A DNA stretch of 64,000 nucleotides from Trichomonas vaginalis G3 (taxonomy: Eukaryota; Parabasalia; Trichomonadida; Trichomonadidae): the NCBI RefSeq assembly GCF_026262505.1, contig NC_067207.1, positions 25,326,082-25,390,081 on the forward strand. The letters run 5' to 3'. Made by a program: the position numbers and the translations under genes. The first letter of the stretch is position 1; the number at the start of each line of letters is the position of its first letter. The notes under the pieces were generated by a model that was not told where the DNA came from, made no database searches, and was given only the letters and a program-made list of their open reading frames with translations. Of the stretch, positions 43,505 through 53,076 are shown in pieces.

Positions 43505-44534
43505 GCTTCTAACAATTTTGTCTCTCTTCGGTATGTGGAATTTGTCTTGGATTGAACTTAGAAATATCTAATGTCATGAATAATGAGAACAAGTGGTTGT
43601 AAAAGTCAGATGTCAAAGTTTCTGACAAAGCGTCAAAATATTCTGTATCTTGCATATGAGAATCTGACGTTCTGACAACTACATATCTTCTGTCAGAACT
43701 TTCTAACTTCATCGGAAAAATTGTTTGAAACCATAATGAAGTTTGCAACATTTTCACAAACTCTTTGGTCTTTATATTTTTTTCAACAACTCCAACTTTG
43801 TCTGTTTAAGACTCTTCAAAGCATCTGAGTTCAAAACTTTTGTTGTATCTATACTTTGAAGTTCATTGCAAACTATAAGTTTCATATTCTTATTGAGGAG
43901 TTAAACTTGCCACAGATGTTTTCTAAGTTTGTCATATTCGGGTTCGAATAACCTTCTAACAGTTTGCACAAAATATCTGTAAAGAAAGTATTCTTACCAG
44001 TTCCTTGTTTTTCCAATTATAATGAGAGCAGTTTCATTTTTAGCACTTGGATGTTGTAAGATGTTTGCAAACCAACATAAGATATACTCATAGACTCTTT
44101 CGTTTCCATTGCATATAATTTCTTTGACATGGTCTAACCAAGCTTCTATAATACTGTGTTTCCATTCTACTTGTTCGTATTTATATCCAGTGAAGATAGA
44201 ATAGAAGTTTGGAGAAGGTGTATAGAACTTTATACCACGAACTGAAAAATCTTCAAGTTTTGACAATAAGATATCCCAAGCATCTAACATCTTCATACCA
44301 ACTTGTACGACTTTTATTTTCTTAAGTTTCTGTCTACATTCTTGTTCTGAAACTATTGTTGCTCTTGGTTTGTTAAAGACTACATCCCATTCTTTCATAA
44401 CATAAATTCTGGGGCAGAGTCGACATAAATGACTAAACGTTTCAAATTCTCGACTGCTTTGTTATAGTCTCGAAATGGAACATATTTCTGAATGCTTGGA
44501 AGTCATAAAAATCTGAAACATCTATTCTGTACAT
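43505..44534 (-). pseudogene. SF3 (D5-like) helicase (broken)
   Basis: Minus strand. Visible are an N-terminal part (EWDVVFNKPRATIVSEQ) and the region leading into the P-loop (FANILQHPSAKNETALIIIG). The C-terminal D5 signature is RRYVVVRTSDSH and DISKFNPRQIPHTEE. SF3 helicases unwind DNA for replication in virophages and other small DNA viruses. With the protein-primed polymerase it completes a replication pair. It contains a few breaks. 43273-43504 shows no gene. Confidence 0.75.
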
Positions 44535-44561
44535 TTTTATAAAATAAAAAAAAAATAATAT

Positions 44562-45360
44562 TTTTATTCTTGACTTTGTTGTTGCATTGTTGCATTTGTT
44601 GTTCTTGAGCTATTTGTTGTTGAAGTTGTTCTTGTAATACAATACTTTCACCAGTTGCATCTTCCAATTCGAAACTTTCTGCCGTCATTGACAAATACAT
44701 AGGACATAAAAGTTTTACAGGAACAAAGTTGCGTCAACTAATGTCAACGTTATACTTGCCAAAGTGTTTGAGTTCACTAAGGTTGAAAATTCTGCATTCG
44801 AATGAACAATAGGCAAACCAGAGAGAAAGTATTGTTTATACGCATAAGTATCTTTTGGTCATAATAGTTTCTGTCGACATTCGAATAACACTTTGAACCT
44901 AAGTTTGAAACAATATATAAGATTGGTGTACTTACAAGTCAATGGAACAGACATTCCTTGTATGACACCTTTTCCTGTTATAGGAAACTGTTGGTAGTAA
45001 AAACCAGATATAAGTTTTGTATTATAGCTCATATTGTTTATAGTAAACTCAGTCGGACATCCAAACATAATGAAACCTGCTCTAGTTGCAGCACATGTTA
45101 CACTCGTCCTTAAAGTATTAAATAAGTCAACAAAACCTGTTGGTGGTATATCTGAGTAAGTATCTTCAAAGGAGTATTTTTTACCATTCACAACAATAAA
45201 ATCTTCTGGTGTCAAAAGAGCAAAACAGGCTTTAGTCGTCATTGTGTTTAAGGTTAGTTTACAATATCGTCCTTGAGGACTTTGTAAGTTTGTTGTTATA
45301 GAATTATATGACTCAGGGTTTTTAGTCGTAATAGTATAAAACCATTATGTCTTCTGCCAT
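44562..45360 (-). pseudogene. Candidate minor capsid protein (broken)
   Basis: Minus strand. Core segments are MTTKACFALLTPEDFIVVNG, AGFIMFGCPTEFTINNMSYN and GVIQGMSVPLTCKYTNLIY, beta-strand-like with alternating hydrophobics. The tail is Gln-rich (QEQLQQQIAQEQQMQQ). It lies on the same strand as, and between, the ATPase/helicase and capsid genes, where Mavericks keep structural genes. A vertex (penton-like) role is inference from position and composition. Confidence 0.45.
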
Positions 45361-45370
45361 TTACATATAT

Positions 45371-45603
45371 TTAAAAGTTTTTCTGAAAGTGGAGAAGAAC
45401 TTCATCTAAACTTTCACATGGCGTTTCTTGAAGTTCTCTGTCTAAGAAGTTCAAATATTTTGTAAAGACATAGAACTTTCCTTTGTCTACACGAACAAAC
45501 AAAACAGGGTCTTTCATATCGTTCAAAAGTGTGTAAAGTCCTTTACATGAAATAAAGTCTATATTATTTTTCTTCAAACATCTTTCAAGAAGTTTTTGAC
45601 ATT
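45371..45603 (-). CDS. Short Maverick hypothetical protein
   Basis: About 68-75 residues including DFISCKGLYTLLNDMKDPVL and LDRELQETPCESLDEVLLHF. The only 68-residue start is TTG, so the true start is uncertain and may lie upstream. It is in the minus-strand structural gene block. Confidence 0.4.
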
Positions 45604-45604
45604 T

Positions 45605-46186
45605 TTACTTAGCAAATAATTTTAATGAAATGTTGTGGTCGTCAAATATTTTTATAACGTCTGGGAAACTATACTTTAAGTTCAACGTTTCACCTCCTTT
45701 CATAACGTATATCTTGTCAATGACATTATATGAAACACCACAGCAACTAATGTCGGGTTCTATTTCTTTGATGTTTATATCGTCTGCCTCTGTCAAAAGT
45801 TTCAATAGTTCTTTCAAAACTTCATGAGGTGCAATGACATATGAGTTCACTTTTACAGGGTTGTGTTCGACCAAGTTTAACATTATACTTAAAGCTTGAC
45901 AAATCTTCTCCTGAGTTTGAAGTTTGTCTTTCAGTTGTTGGTAGTCATTTCGAATATCTGCAACAGAACTTAAGTCTCTGCTAACTTCAGGATATGTTGG
46001 TTCTTTTACAGGAACAATTGTTATACCATCTTCGTCTTCGTATGGTTTCCCCACTTCAACATCTCTGTCTTTGACATTGACAACAACACTTTGACTGTTT
46101 GTTTGAGTTGGTGAATTTAACTTCACATCTGCCACCGCCATTAAACCTTTTGAAACACTTACGCTTCTATTTTTCGGAAATGACAT
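45605..46186 (-). CDS. Maverick hypothetical protein, 193 residues, intact
   Basis: The ATG at 46186 is chosen because it is followed by MSFPKNRSVSVSKGLMAVAD and preceded by the bidirectional spacer; the longer upstream reading runs through that promoter. The middle has a helix (RNDYQQLKDKLQTQEKICQA) and the C-terminal part a beta-like DISCCGVSYNVIDKIYVMKG. Function is unknown. It is divergent from 46205. Confidence 0.6.
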   Translation of the reverse strand: MSFPKNRSVSVSKGLMAVADVKLNSPTQTNSQSVVVNVKDRDVEVGKPYEDEDGITIVPVKEPTYPEVSRDLSSVADIRNDYQQLKDKLQTQEKICQALSIMLNLVEHNPVKVNSYVIAPHEVLKELLKLLTEADDINIKEIEPDISCCGVSYNVIDKIYVMKGGETLNLKYSFPDVIKIFDDHNISLKLFAK

Positions 46187-46204
46187 TTTACTTAGAATAA
46201 AAAG
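46187..46204. promoter_or_regulatory. 18-bp bidirectional promoter (second case)
   Basis: TTTACTTAGAATAAAAAG separates two divergent ATGs. It shares TAGAATAAAA and the exact 18-bp length with 30398-30415, pointing to a common element promoter design. Confidence 0.55.
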
Positions 46205-46530
46205 ATGGACGTATTCGAGTATCTCTTCGAATTGAAGCAGAACAAAGTTTATACTCACAAACAATACAAATACATTGACAGAATAGTTCTTTACACAAAA
46301 CAATGGAAAATGTTATAGAATAGCAGTCTTTGCTGAACCTAAATATTTTCATAAAGCAAAGAAAGTTGGTATAACTGAAATGGTGAAAGTTCTTGAAGCA
46401 GACAAAAATATAACTTCAAAACTGACCGATATTACTAAAGGAAAGTTTATAATACAATATTATGTCAAAACTGGCGTACTGTCAATATTTGACGGAGAGA
46501 AGTCAGTTCAAGAACAACTTACTGACCTGC
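46205..46530 (+). pseudogene. Small Maverick gene (broken)
   Basis: Begins MDVFEYLFELKQNKVYTHKQ and later has GKFIIQYYVKTGVLSIFDGE. It is convergent with the end of the capsid gene. Function is unknown. Confidence 0.45.
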
Positions 46531-48119
46531 TGCCAAAATCTGCTCGATGGAAGCTGTCGTTATGCCAATCTGAGGAGCCCCAGCAGGTTTCATCGAACGA
46601 ATCTTCAAAAAGAGCATCTTCCGTGAAAAGTGCTATTGGTTTTGTAAACTTCTTTGCTTTCAATTCATCTGGACCGTCTCTGTCACCAGTATATTGTATT
46701 TGTACAGTACCAACAGTTGAAATACCACCCATAAAGTCTTCTGAGTCAGCAAATGGAATGCCAAGCCAAAAGTTTGAACAGTCTCCATTTGTATATTGAG
46801 TTTTTTGACCTCCTGTATGAGTCCATACTTTCACATATGGCATAATAGAACTTTGCATTTCAGGGTTAATGGTTGTTGTGAAGTTGTTGTTAAAGTTCAT
46901 AGCATCTAATGTCAAGTTGTATGACCTCATATCCTCAACTGTAGAATATTCTTCTCTTGGATAATATTTGCCATCTATGTTTATATGATATTTAATACCG
47001 GGGTTGTAGAAACAAGAATAGTCATTTATAGTTCGTCTGAACAGTACAAACATAGTATCTGCATGTTTCATTGCAGTTGTTAAAGCAATATCTGTTCTTG
47101 CACCTGGGTCAGCACTTTGGTTTCCAACTTCACCTGCAAAGTCTTTGACAGATATTTGGTGTATAGGGAACATAAGTGGAACTGCAATATATTTGGCAGC
47201 TAAAGCATTTGAAATATCTGGGTCAACATATAAACGGCAAGTCTGCTTTCTATTCTCTTGCATTCAAACTTTTCGCATGTGAACTTAACTGGGTCCAAGC
47301 AGTTCCAGCAGCATTGAAATAATAGTTTACTTCAGTGTTGAAGTTTGAGAAACCAAAGTCTAAGTCAACTTTGTCTTTGCAAAAGTCACAGAACTTGGCT
47401 CCACAGTTCCAGCTACAGTAAGAGTGAATGGGTCTTGTGTTGGTGCAATGACTAAGTTATTTTTGCTTGGAGTAAGTTCGATAGAAATTTTTCCTGCCCA
47501 GTTTGGCAAGTATCTTAAAAACCTGAAGATGAGGAAAGATGACAAAGGAACTCTAAGTTTCAGTTTTACTTTAGTGGCAGCATTTCCATCTGAACCAGAA
47601 AGGTTAACATAAACTCCTGGAACGTTAGGGTCAAGTCTTCTTATTTTCTCAATAGTTGCATACTGGTCTGTTTGTTCTCTAGCTTGTGGTTGTACTGAGT
47701 TTCTCAAAGCGAACCATTCATAGTTTGCCCATGTTACTGTTTGAACTAAGTCAGAGTTAGAATATATCTTATATCCCATGAAAACTTCTGGAGCATATTG
47801 GTATCCGACATAGAAAATTCCATTGCAACCTTTCTTGTCAGACAACTTGGCAGAAGGTTTTATTTCAATGTCTTGTTCCACGTATAAGAATGAGTTGTCA
47901 ATAGAAATAATATGAAACCTGTCGCAAGCAATATCACTGTTGTTGAAGAACCTTCTCCAAACTCACCTACGTTTCCATAAGAAACAGCAGTTGTATATTC
48001 GTAAGTTCCAGGAACTATTTCTGACCTCTAATGGCATTGTCGCATTCGTTATACCATTCGGAAACATTTCCGTTCATGGCATCCAAAACTGTTGGCGTTA
48101 TATTCTGAGCGGCGTACAT
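46521..48119 (-). pseudogene. Probable double jelly-roll major capsid protein (broken)
   Basis: Minus strand, start MYAAQNITPTVLDAMNGN at 48119. About 530 codons of beta-rich sequence follow, including VKLKLRVPLSSFLIFRFLRY, AKYIAVPLMFPIHQISVKDF and FNNNFTTTINPEMQ. The C-terminal part has the strand-rich GGISTVGTVQIQYTGDRDG. Length, position beside the ATPase block and composition fit the Maverick/Polinton major capsid protein that forms hexon-like trimers. No simple motif proves it. It contains about three breaks. Confidence 0.6.
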
Positions 48120-48151
48120 TTCATATGGGTAAAAATATAGAATAGTTGGAT

Positions 48152-51100
48152 TTATATATCATAATAGAACCCACTCGGACCAAGCTTTACTTTCTTCCTG
48201 GCTGACTTTTTAACTCTTCTTTTTCCTTCATTGCCACTACTTTCACTAGATGAAGTTACTTCTTCACTACTTTCACTTTGTTCTACTCTTCTCTTCTTCT
48301 TTGGTGTCGCTTTTGGTAACTTGCCCTCTGCTTCAAGTTGTTGCATCTTTGCCTCATGTTCACCTAGTATGTTGTTAATTTCCCATGTCCTTTTTGCCTT
48401 TGGGCTCTGGTCGCCCATCTCAGGTAACCTATATCCTTGAAAGATTTTGTCATAGTTTGTATTTGAGTCTTCGCGTATTGTTTGCATGACTCTTTCCTGA
48501 GTTTCCGGTTCAGGCTCTTCAAATATAGCTTGTCCGTATGGAATAAGCTCGTTTCCAAATATATGTTTTTGTAGCCATTCTGGTTTTCTTTCCATGTTAC
48601 CAATTATATCTTTTGTGAATGGGAAAGCTTTTACCCAACGTTTCAGGCTTGCGTCATTTATTTCTGTAGTTGGTTTTATTTTGTCAAGGAACATGTTTTT
48701 CAATACTAACATTTCATTTGGTACTGTCCATTTGAGTTTTCTTAAATATTCATCCCTTCTCGGTTTATTGTCTGCAAAGTAAGTTTTTATGACATTTTGC
48801 AAACTTTCGTTTGCAAGGTCATGTACAATAGGTTCTCTTCCTTCTATCTCCCTAACTTTCTTTCTAAACTCTTCACCAAATATACCATCTCTATGGTTCT
48901 GTGTAGTTCTTTGAGATAAATGTTCTAGAACGTCAGGTGTTATATTTCCATCAGCCATGTTCATTTCATACTGGTCCAAAATATCTGCATGTTTCATATC
49001 TTTCAATGGCATTAAAGCCGCGCTGAAAATACCAGCTACATCTGGTTCACCATTCACTTCCATTGCGTCTACAACTTCTTGGAATTGAGGTTGTAAGTTT
49101 ATGAACCACCTATCCGGATTAGCTTTATGACCCCATCTCATTGTAGTTCCATAGTCTGCAGAAACAAAAGTAGGTTTGTTTCCATATTGGCTAGGTTCTG
49201 AATGAACTTTAAACAATGTTTCATTTCTATATGTTTTGGTGAAATTTAACCTTTTATTTTCACCGAGTTCAGCCAAAGATTGAACGTTATATGGTCGTAA
49301 GTAAAAAGGATTGTTGTATTGGCGTACATTTTCTTTCAGTACTTCCATTCTATGCTGAATATTTTCATCTGATGTTGGAGTCTTTTGTATGTCGGTAAAC
49401 ATTTTTCGATATTCTTCTACTCTGTCAGCCGAATTTTTCTTAGACTCTTGGAAAGATTCCATATTCCCCGCATACACTTGTTGAGGGTCAAGATTTTTCG
49501 GCTGTTCCAAATCTTCATCTAGTTCTGTGAAGTTAGTTTCCAAAGGAGGGACTTGTTCGTTTCCTTCTGGCTCTTCTAGCTGTTGTTGCTGAACTATTTC
49601 TTCCATGTCTGGTTGTATCTGAACTTCTTCCTGTGGAGTTTCTTGTACCTCATCTGCTGGCATTTCATATATTCCGAGACCGTTTTTAACAAGTTCCCTA
49701 TTTAAGTCATCCGCATTCATAACCCTTTCTTCTTTCGTTCCGTCTCTATTTTTTACGCGTTTCATGAAGATAGTTGAATTATCATTTATCTCTGACACCA
49801 AATATCTCGGAGTAAATTCATTCATGTCAGTTGGATGATATGCTATTAAATCATATCCCTTAGCGAGCTTGTATTTTCCAGGTTTGAGATTATATCCGAT
49901 TTGGTGCTGAGCCATAAAGCTAAATAGGTTCGGGTCAGTATTTCCTTCCTTGAACTTTCTAATAGCTTCTTTATATCTGTCACTAAAGTCAAGAGTATCT
50001 AGGTAACCATAATTTTCCTTAAGCATTTTTAAGAATTCTTGGTTTCCTTGTTCTCTACTTCTTTTATGTCCTTGCTCTGTTTGTGGTTGTTGTGGTGCTG
50101 GATTTTGAACTGTTGGTTGTTGTGCAGAGTTTTGAACTGTTGGTTGTTGTGCAGTGTTTTGAACTGTTGGTTGTTGTGTTGGTTGTGGTTGTTGTTGTGC
50201 TGGATTTTGAACTGTTGGTTGTTGTGCAGGGTTTTGAACTGTTGGTTGTTGTGTTGGTTGTGGTGCATGCCTGTGTCTGTGTCCATGTGACGATGTAAAT
50301 GTTTTAGGTAGTCCGGGTGCAGGTGCTTCTCTTGGAGGGTTTGGTGGTATATAAGTTCCACCAGCTGGCACATATGTTCCATCTGCAGCATAATGTCCTA
50401 CCTGACTTTTCGTTTTTAAGAAAGCATTTACTAGGTCTGTTTTGGTCTGTTGTAACTCTTTTTCTTGACTTTCCACAACAGTTGCTCTAACGGCGTCATA
50501 GGCACTTTGAACTGCCTGTCTCGTTGCTGCATCTGTTATTTTCGTCATATTTTGTGCTACTTCTCTTAACTCTTTGTCGAAACCTTCAGACTTCAGTTTC
50601 TTTCCAGATGAGAAATCGTTCACTTGTTTCACCTTACTATGAAGAGCTTCGAAGGCATTCTTAAAGTCAGCATTCATTAAAGCTTCATTTGAACTGTCTT
50701 CATCCGCTTGTATTTTTGTCCTTATTGACCCTATAAGTTGGGCTGCTTTAGCGTTGGCTTGGGCATCTAACCAGTCATTGTTAGCTTTTATATATTCTGC
50801 GCTTTTCATTGCCTTTTGCATGGCTGCGTCGTTATTTTTACTTTCTTGTGCTAAGTTTTCATACTGTACGGTTTGGTTTTGCAACTGTAAAAGTTTTTCT
50901 GCCTTTACATTTGCTTCAACTTCTTTTTTATACTCATCGCTATCCATATATGTCTTCAGGGCTTTTTGTTTTATCTCTTCATCTTTCAGTACTTTATATT
51001 GAGTAGTATGGTTTTTCAAATTTAAAACATCTTGTTCCATTTTTGCTACTTCTGCTGCTTTTTCTGACACTTTTTTCGCATATTCCTCTGTACTTAGTTC

Positions 51101-51523
51101 TTTCAGTTGTTCTTCTTTCTTCTTTTTCTCTACGTTTAACTCATTGAGTTTCTTTGTGTGTCTGTCATATTCTAGTTTCTTTTCGTTTTCACTTATTTGT
51201 TTCTGTATGTCTATGTTTGACTTTTTGACATCTGTTATTTGATTTTTGAGTGAACTCAAATTCATTTGACTTTGAGGGTTATAAGCTGTTCCGTCTGCAG
51301 CTCCACCATAGCCTGCCATTTTCGCTAAAAGTGCCGCTCTTAAACCTCCACTCTGTGCACCAAGAACTCGGTTTAAAAGCATAGGATTGCTTGACATTTG
51401 TTGCAACATAGTGGGGTCATTCATCATTTGTTGTTGCAACTGTTGTTGTGGTGTCAGTTTTACTATTGGATGTTTCAATGCTCTCTTCCTCTTACGTATA
51501 TTCTTACGTAGCTTACGTGGCAT
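48152..51523 (-). CDS. 1,123-residue coiled-coil and repeat protein, intact
   Basis: Starts with a basic segment (MPRKLRKNIRKRKRALKH), then a Gln/Met-rich part and a Gly-rich AKMAGYGGAADG. A long charged coiled coil follows (residues ~90-360). A Gln/Pro repeat region (~410-470) is built of QQPTVQN units, and a folded C-terminal half (~470-1070) ends in a Ser/Glu then Lys-rich tail (KSARKKVKLGPSG). It is the longest uninterrupted frame in the element, which suggests recent selection. A virion scaffold, core or tail-like role is possible; the family is not recognised. Confidence 0.7.
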   Translation of the reverse strand: MPRKLRKNIRKRKRALKHPIVKLTPQQQLQQQMMNDPTMLQQMSSNPMLLNRVLGAQSGGLRAALLAKMAGYGGAADGTAYNPQSQMNLSSLKNQITDVKKSNIDIQKQISENEKKLEYDRHTKKLNELNVEKKKKEEQLKELSTEEYAKKVSEKAAEVAKMEQDVLNLKNHTTQYKVLKDEEIKQKALKTYMDSDEYKKEVEANVKAEKLLQLQNQTVQYENLAQESKNNDAAMQKAMKSAEYIKANNDWLDAQANAKAAQLIGSIRTKIQADEDSSNEALMNADFKNAFEALHSKVKQVNDFSSGKKLKSEGFDKELREVAQNMTKITDAATRQAVQSAYDAVRATVVESQEKELQQTKTDLVNAFLKTKSQVGHYAADGTYVPAGGTYIPPNPPREAPAPGLPKTFTSSHGHRHRHAPQPTQQPTVQNPAQQPTVQNPAQQQPQPTQQPTVQNTAQQPTVQNSAQQPTVQNPAPQQPQTEQGHKRSREQGNQEFLKMLKENYGYLDTLDFSDRYKEAIRKFKEGNTDPNLFSFMAQHQIGYNLKPGKYKLAKGYDLIAYHPTDMNEFTPRYLVSEINDNSTIFMKRVKNRDGTKEERVMNADDLNRELVKNGLGIYEMPADEVQETPQEEVQIQPDMEEIVQQQQLEEPEGNEQVPPLETNFTELDEDLEQPKNLDPQQVYAGNMESFQESKKNSADRVEEYRKMFTDIQKTPTSDENIQHRMEVLKENVRQYNNPFYLRPYNVQSLAELGENKRLNFTKTYRNETLFKVHSEPSQYGNKPTFVSADYGTTMRWGHKANPDRWFINLQPQFQEVVDAMEVNGEPDVAGIFSAALMPLKDMKHADILDQYEMNMADGNITPDVLEHLSQRTTQNHRDGIFGEEFRKKVREIEGREPIVHDLANESLQNVIKTYFADNKPRRDEYLRKLKWTVPNEMLVLKNMFLDKIKPTTEINDASLKRWVKAFPFTKDIIGNMERKPEWLQKHIFGNELIPYGQAIFEEPEPETQERVMQTIREDSNTNYDKIFQGYRLPEMGDQSPKAKRTWEINNILGEHEAKMQQLEAEGKLPKATPKKKRRVEQSESSEEVTSSSESSGNEGKRRVKKSARKKVKLGPSGFYYDI

Positions 51524-51582
51524 TTTAAGTGAAGTTAAAAAGCGGTTTTTGACAGATGTTTATATGACACTTTTTGTTCAGC

Positions 51583-52575
51583 TCAAAGTCCAGTCTACTT
51601 GGTATTGAAAATCCCATGTGTTATAGAACGGCGGGTCCACTATAAAGAAAACATTTTCCTTGTCTTTATATTTTTGGGTCCTTTACACTCATTACGAAGA
51701 AGTCTTGACAAAACATTTACGAAGAAGTCTTGAAAATTCAAGAGGGTAGAAATGAGGTTAGAAAACAGGTTAGATCTAACCTTCTACCCTAAATTATATT
51801 TTTGGGTCCTTTACGCTCATTACGATGAAGAAGTCTTGACAAAACATGTACGAAGAAGTCTTGACAAATTCAAGAGGTGAGAAAAGAGGTGAGAAAACAG
51901 GTGAGATCTCACCTCTTCACCTAAACTTTATTTTTGGGTCCTTTACACTCATTACGAAGAAGTCTTGACAAAACATGTACGAAGAAGTCTTGACAAATTC
52001 AAGAGGGTAGAAATGAGGTTAGAAAACAGGTTAGATCTAACCTTCTACCCTAAATTATATTTTTCATACAACTCTGTCCAATGACATCTCACAAACTCTA
52101 TACCCTCAATATATTTTTCTATGTCCTCTTTGAAAACATTTGTATAGTTAAGATATAAAACTTTTGACATAAGTGTTTCAATGTCATGAACTCTTATAGA
52201 ACCACTATATAATAGTCTAGCAGATATACTATCCCAGTCTATATATTCTGCTTTTTTCAAAACCTCTCTCACAATATTTTTGTTATCTAATGGTATACGT
52301 TCCATCTTGCCTATAGGTATCTTTTCTTTTAACTCTTTCAATATATTGTTTGTGTCTGGTATATGTTTGAGACGGTCCATATAGTTGTCGAAGTCATTGC
52401 ATATAATCTTTGAGTCTGGAAATATTATATGGCACAAATGGGATATATAGAAACTTCCACCGAACAAATCTACAAATGTTAGACCATTCGGTAGTTTCTT
52501 AAGTTCTCTCAATATAATATCTTTACATCTACTCTTATTTCCAAAGAACGGTAACGGTGGTTTTGTAAAATTCAT
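51583..52575 (-). pseudogene. D12-class adenine methyltransferase, right-TIR copy with repeat insertion
   Basis: The ATG at 52575 gives the same protein start as the left copy, with the AdoMet motif FVDLFGGSFYISHLC and FPDSKIICNDFDNYMDRL. The DPPF catalytic region is found on the other side of an inserted palindromic repeat block. The inner end of the TIR stops before the end of the gene. It is broken by the inserted block and by the TIR boundary. Confidence 0.85.
51676..52063. repeat. 388-bp insertion of AGATCT palindromic repeats in the right TIR
   Basis: Three units of ~130 bp, each TTTTTGGGTCCTTTAC..., GAAGAAGTCTTGACAAAACA and a palindrome (51767-51782, 51899-51914, 52027-52042). Stems alternate between AGGTTAGATCTAACCT and AGGTGAGATCTCACCT. 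Flanks are 9-bp direct repeats TATATTTTT (51667-51675 and 52055-52063). The left TIR has the uninterrupted site at 28475-28483. Confidence 0.9.
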
Positions 52576-53076
52576 TTATATATAATAATAAAAATGTTTT
52601 TACCTGAAAAGTGACAGAAAAGTGACAAAACATGAAAACATATATAATTTGTGAAAAGCTCCTGGAAGACCCGTATATAAGAACTTCATTTATACTAAAC
52701 ATCTTCAGGGCTAGAGGGCGCAACGCGCCTGGAAGCCCTCCGAATATAAACTTCATTTATACTAATCATCTTCAGGGCTAGAAGGCACGAAGTGCCTGGA
52801 AGCCCCACTACCTTTTTTTTTTTAACTTATGTTATGGGATCATTTGAAAAAAAAATTATTAGTAATGTTTATTAATTAGATGCTTCATTTATAAAAAAGC
52901 TTGTCTTGTTCTATGATCTTTATTCCAAGTTGGCAATTAAGATTTAGTTGCACAACAAGAATTTCACATGAAAAACAATCCTAGATTGAGTAATTTCAAC
53001 TTGTTGAAAGATAATTTATAAGTAATTTTAAAAAGTGTGTTTAAAGCATAAAATTTAATTTATTCTCCGAATTTTT

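Larger units (their letters stand above)
27702..52822. mobile_element. Maverick/Polinton A, structurally complete, many genes interrupted
   Basis: 25,121 bp flanked by the 5-bp target duplication TAACT (27697-27701 and 52823-52827). The uninterrupted site GGTAACTTATG is seen in sister spacers. Long terminal inverted repeats start with a poly-A/poly-T tip. Parts include methyltransferase, fibre, integrase, family B DNA polymerase, KilA-N proteins, packaging ATPase, SF3 helicase and likely capsid protein, the gene set of the Maverick/Polinton family. Insertion lies in a homogenised array spacer and the TIRs are nearly identical, so it is young and postdates array expansion. It looks whole in structure but broken in coding (roughly 30 breaks); sequencing error may account for some. 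Confidence 0.93.
51583..52822 (-). repeat. Maverick A right terminal inverted repeat
   Basis: 1,240 bp, complementary to 27702-28569 except for the extra 388 bp at 51676-52063. It ends in an 11-T tip followed by the TAACT duplication. It carries hairpin modules at 52708-52738 (GGGCGC/GCGCCT) and 52775-52805 (AGGCAC/GTGCCT). Confidence 0.9.

Noticed and set aside
48231-51006. Several plus-strand frames opposite the 1,123-residue gene, including Leu/Val/Cys-rich ones at 50039-50298
   Set aside because: They mirror the Gln/Pro repeats and charged coiled coil of the minus-strand gene, and have no independent support.
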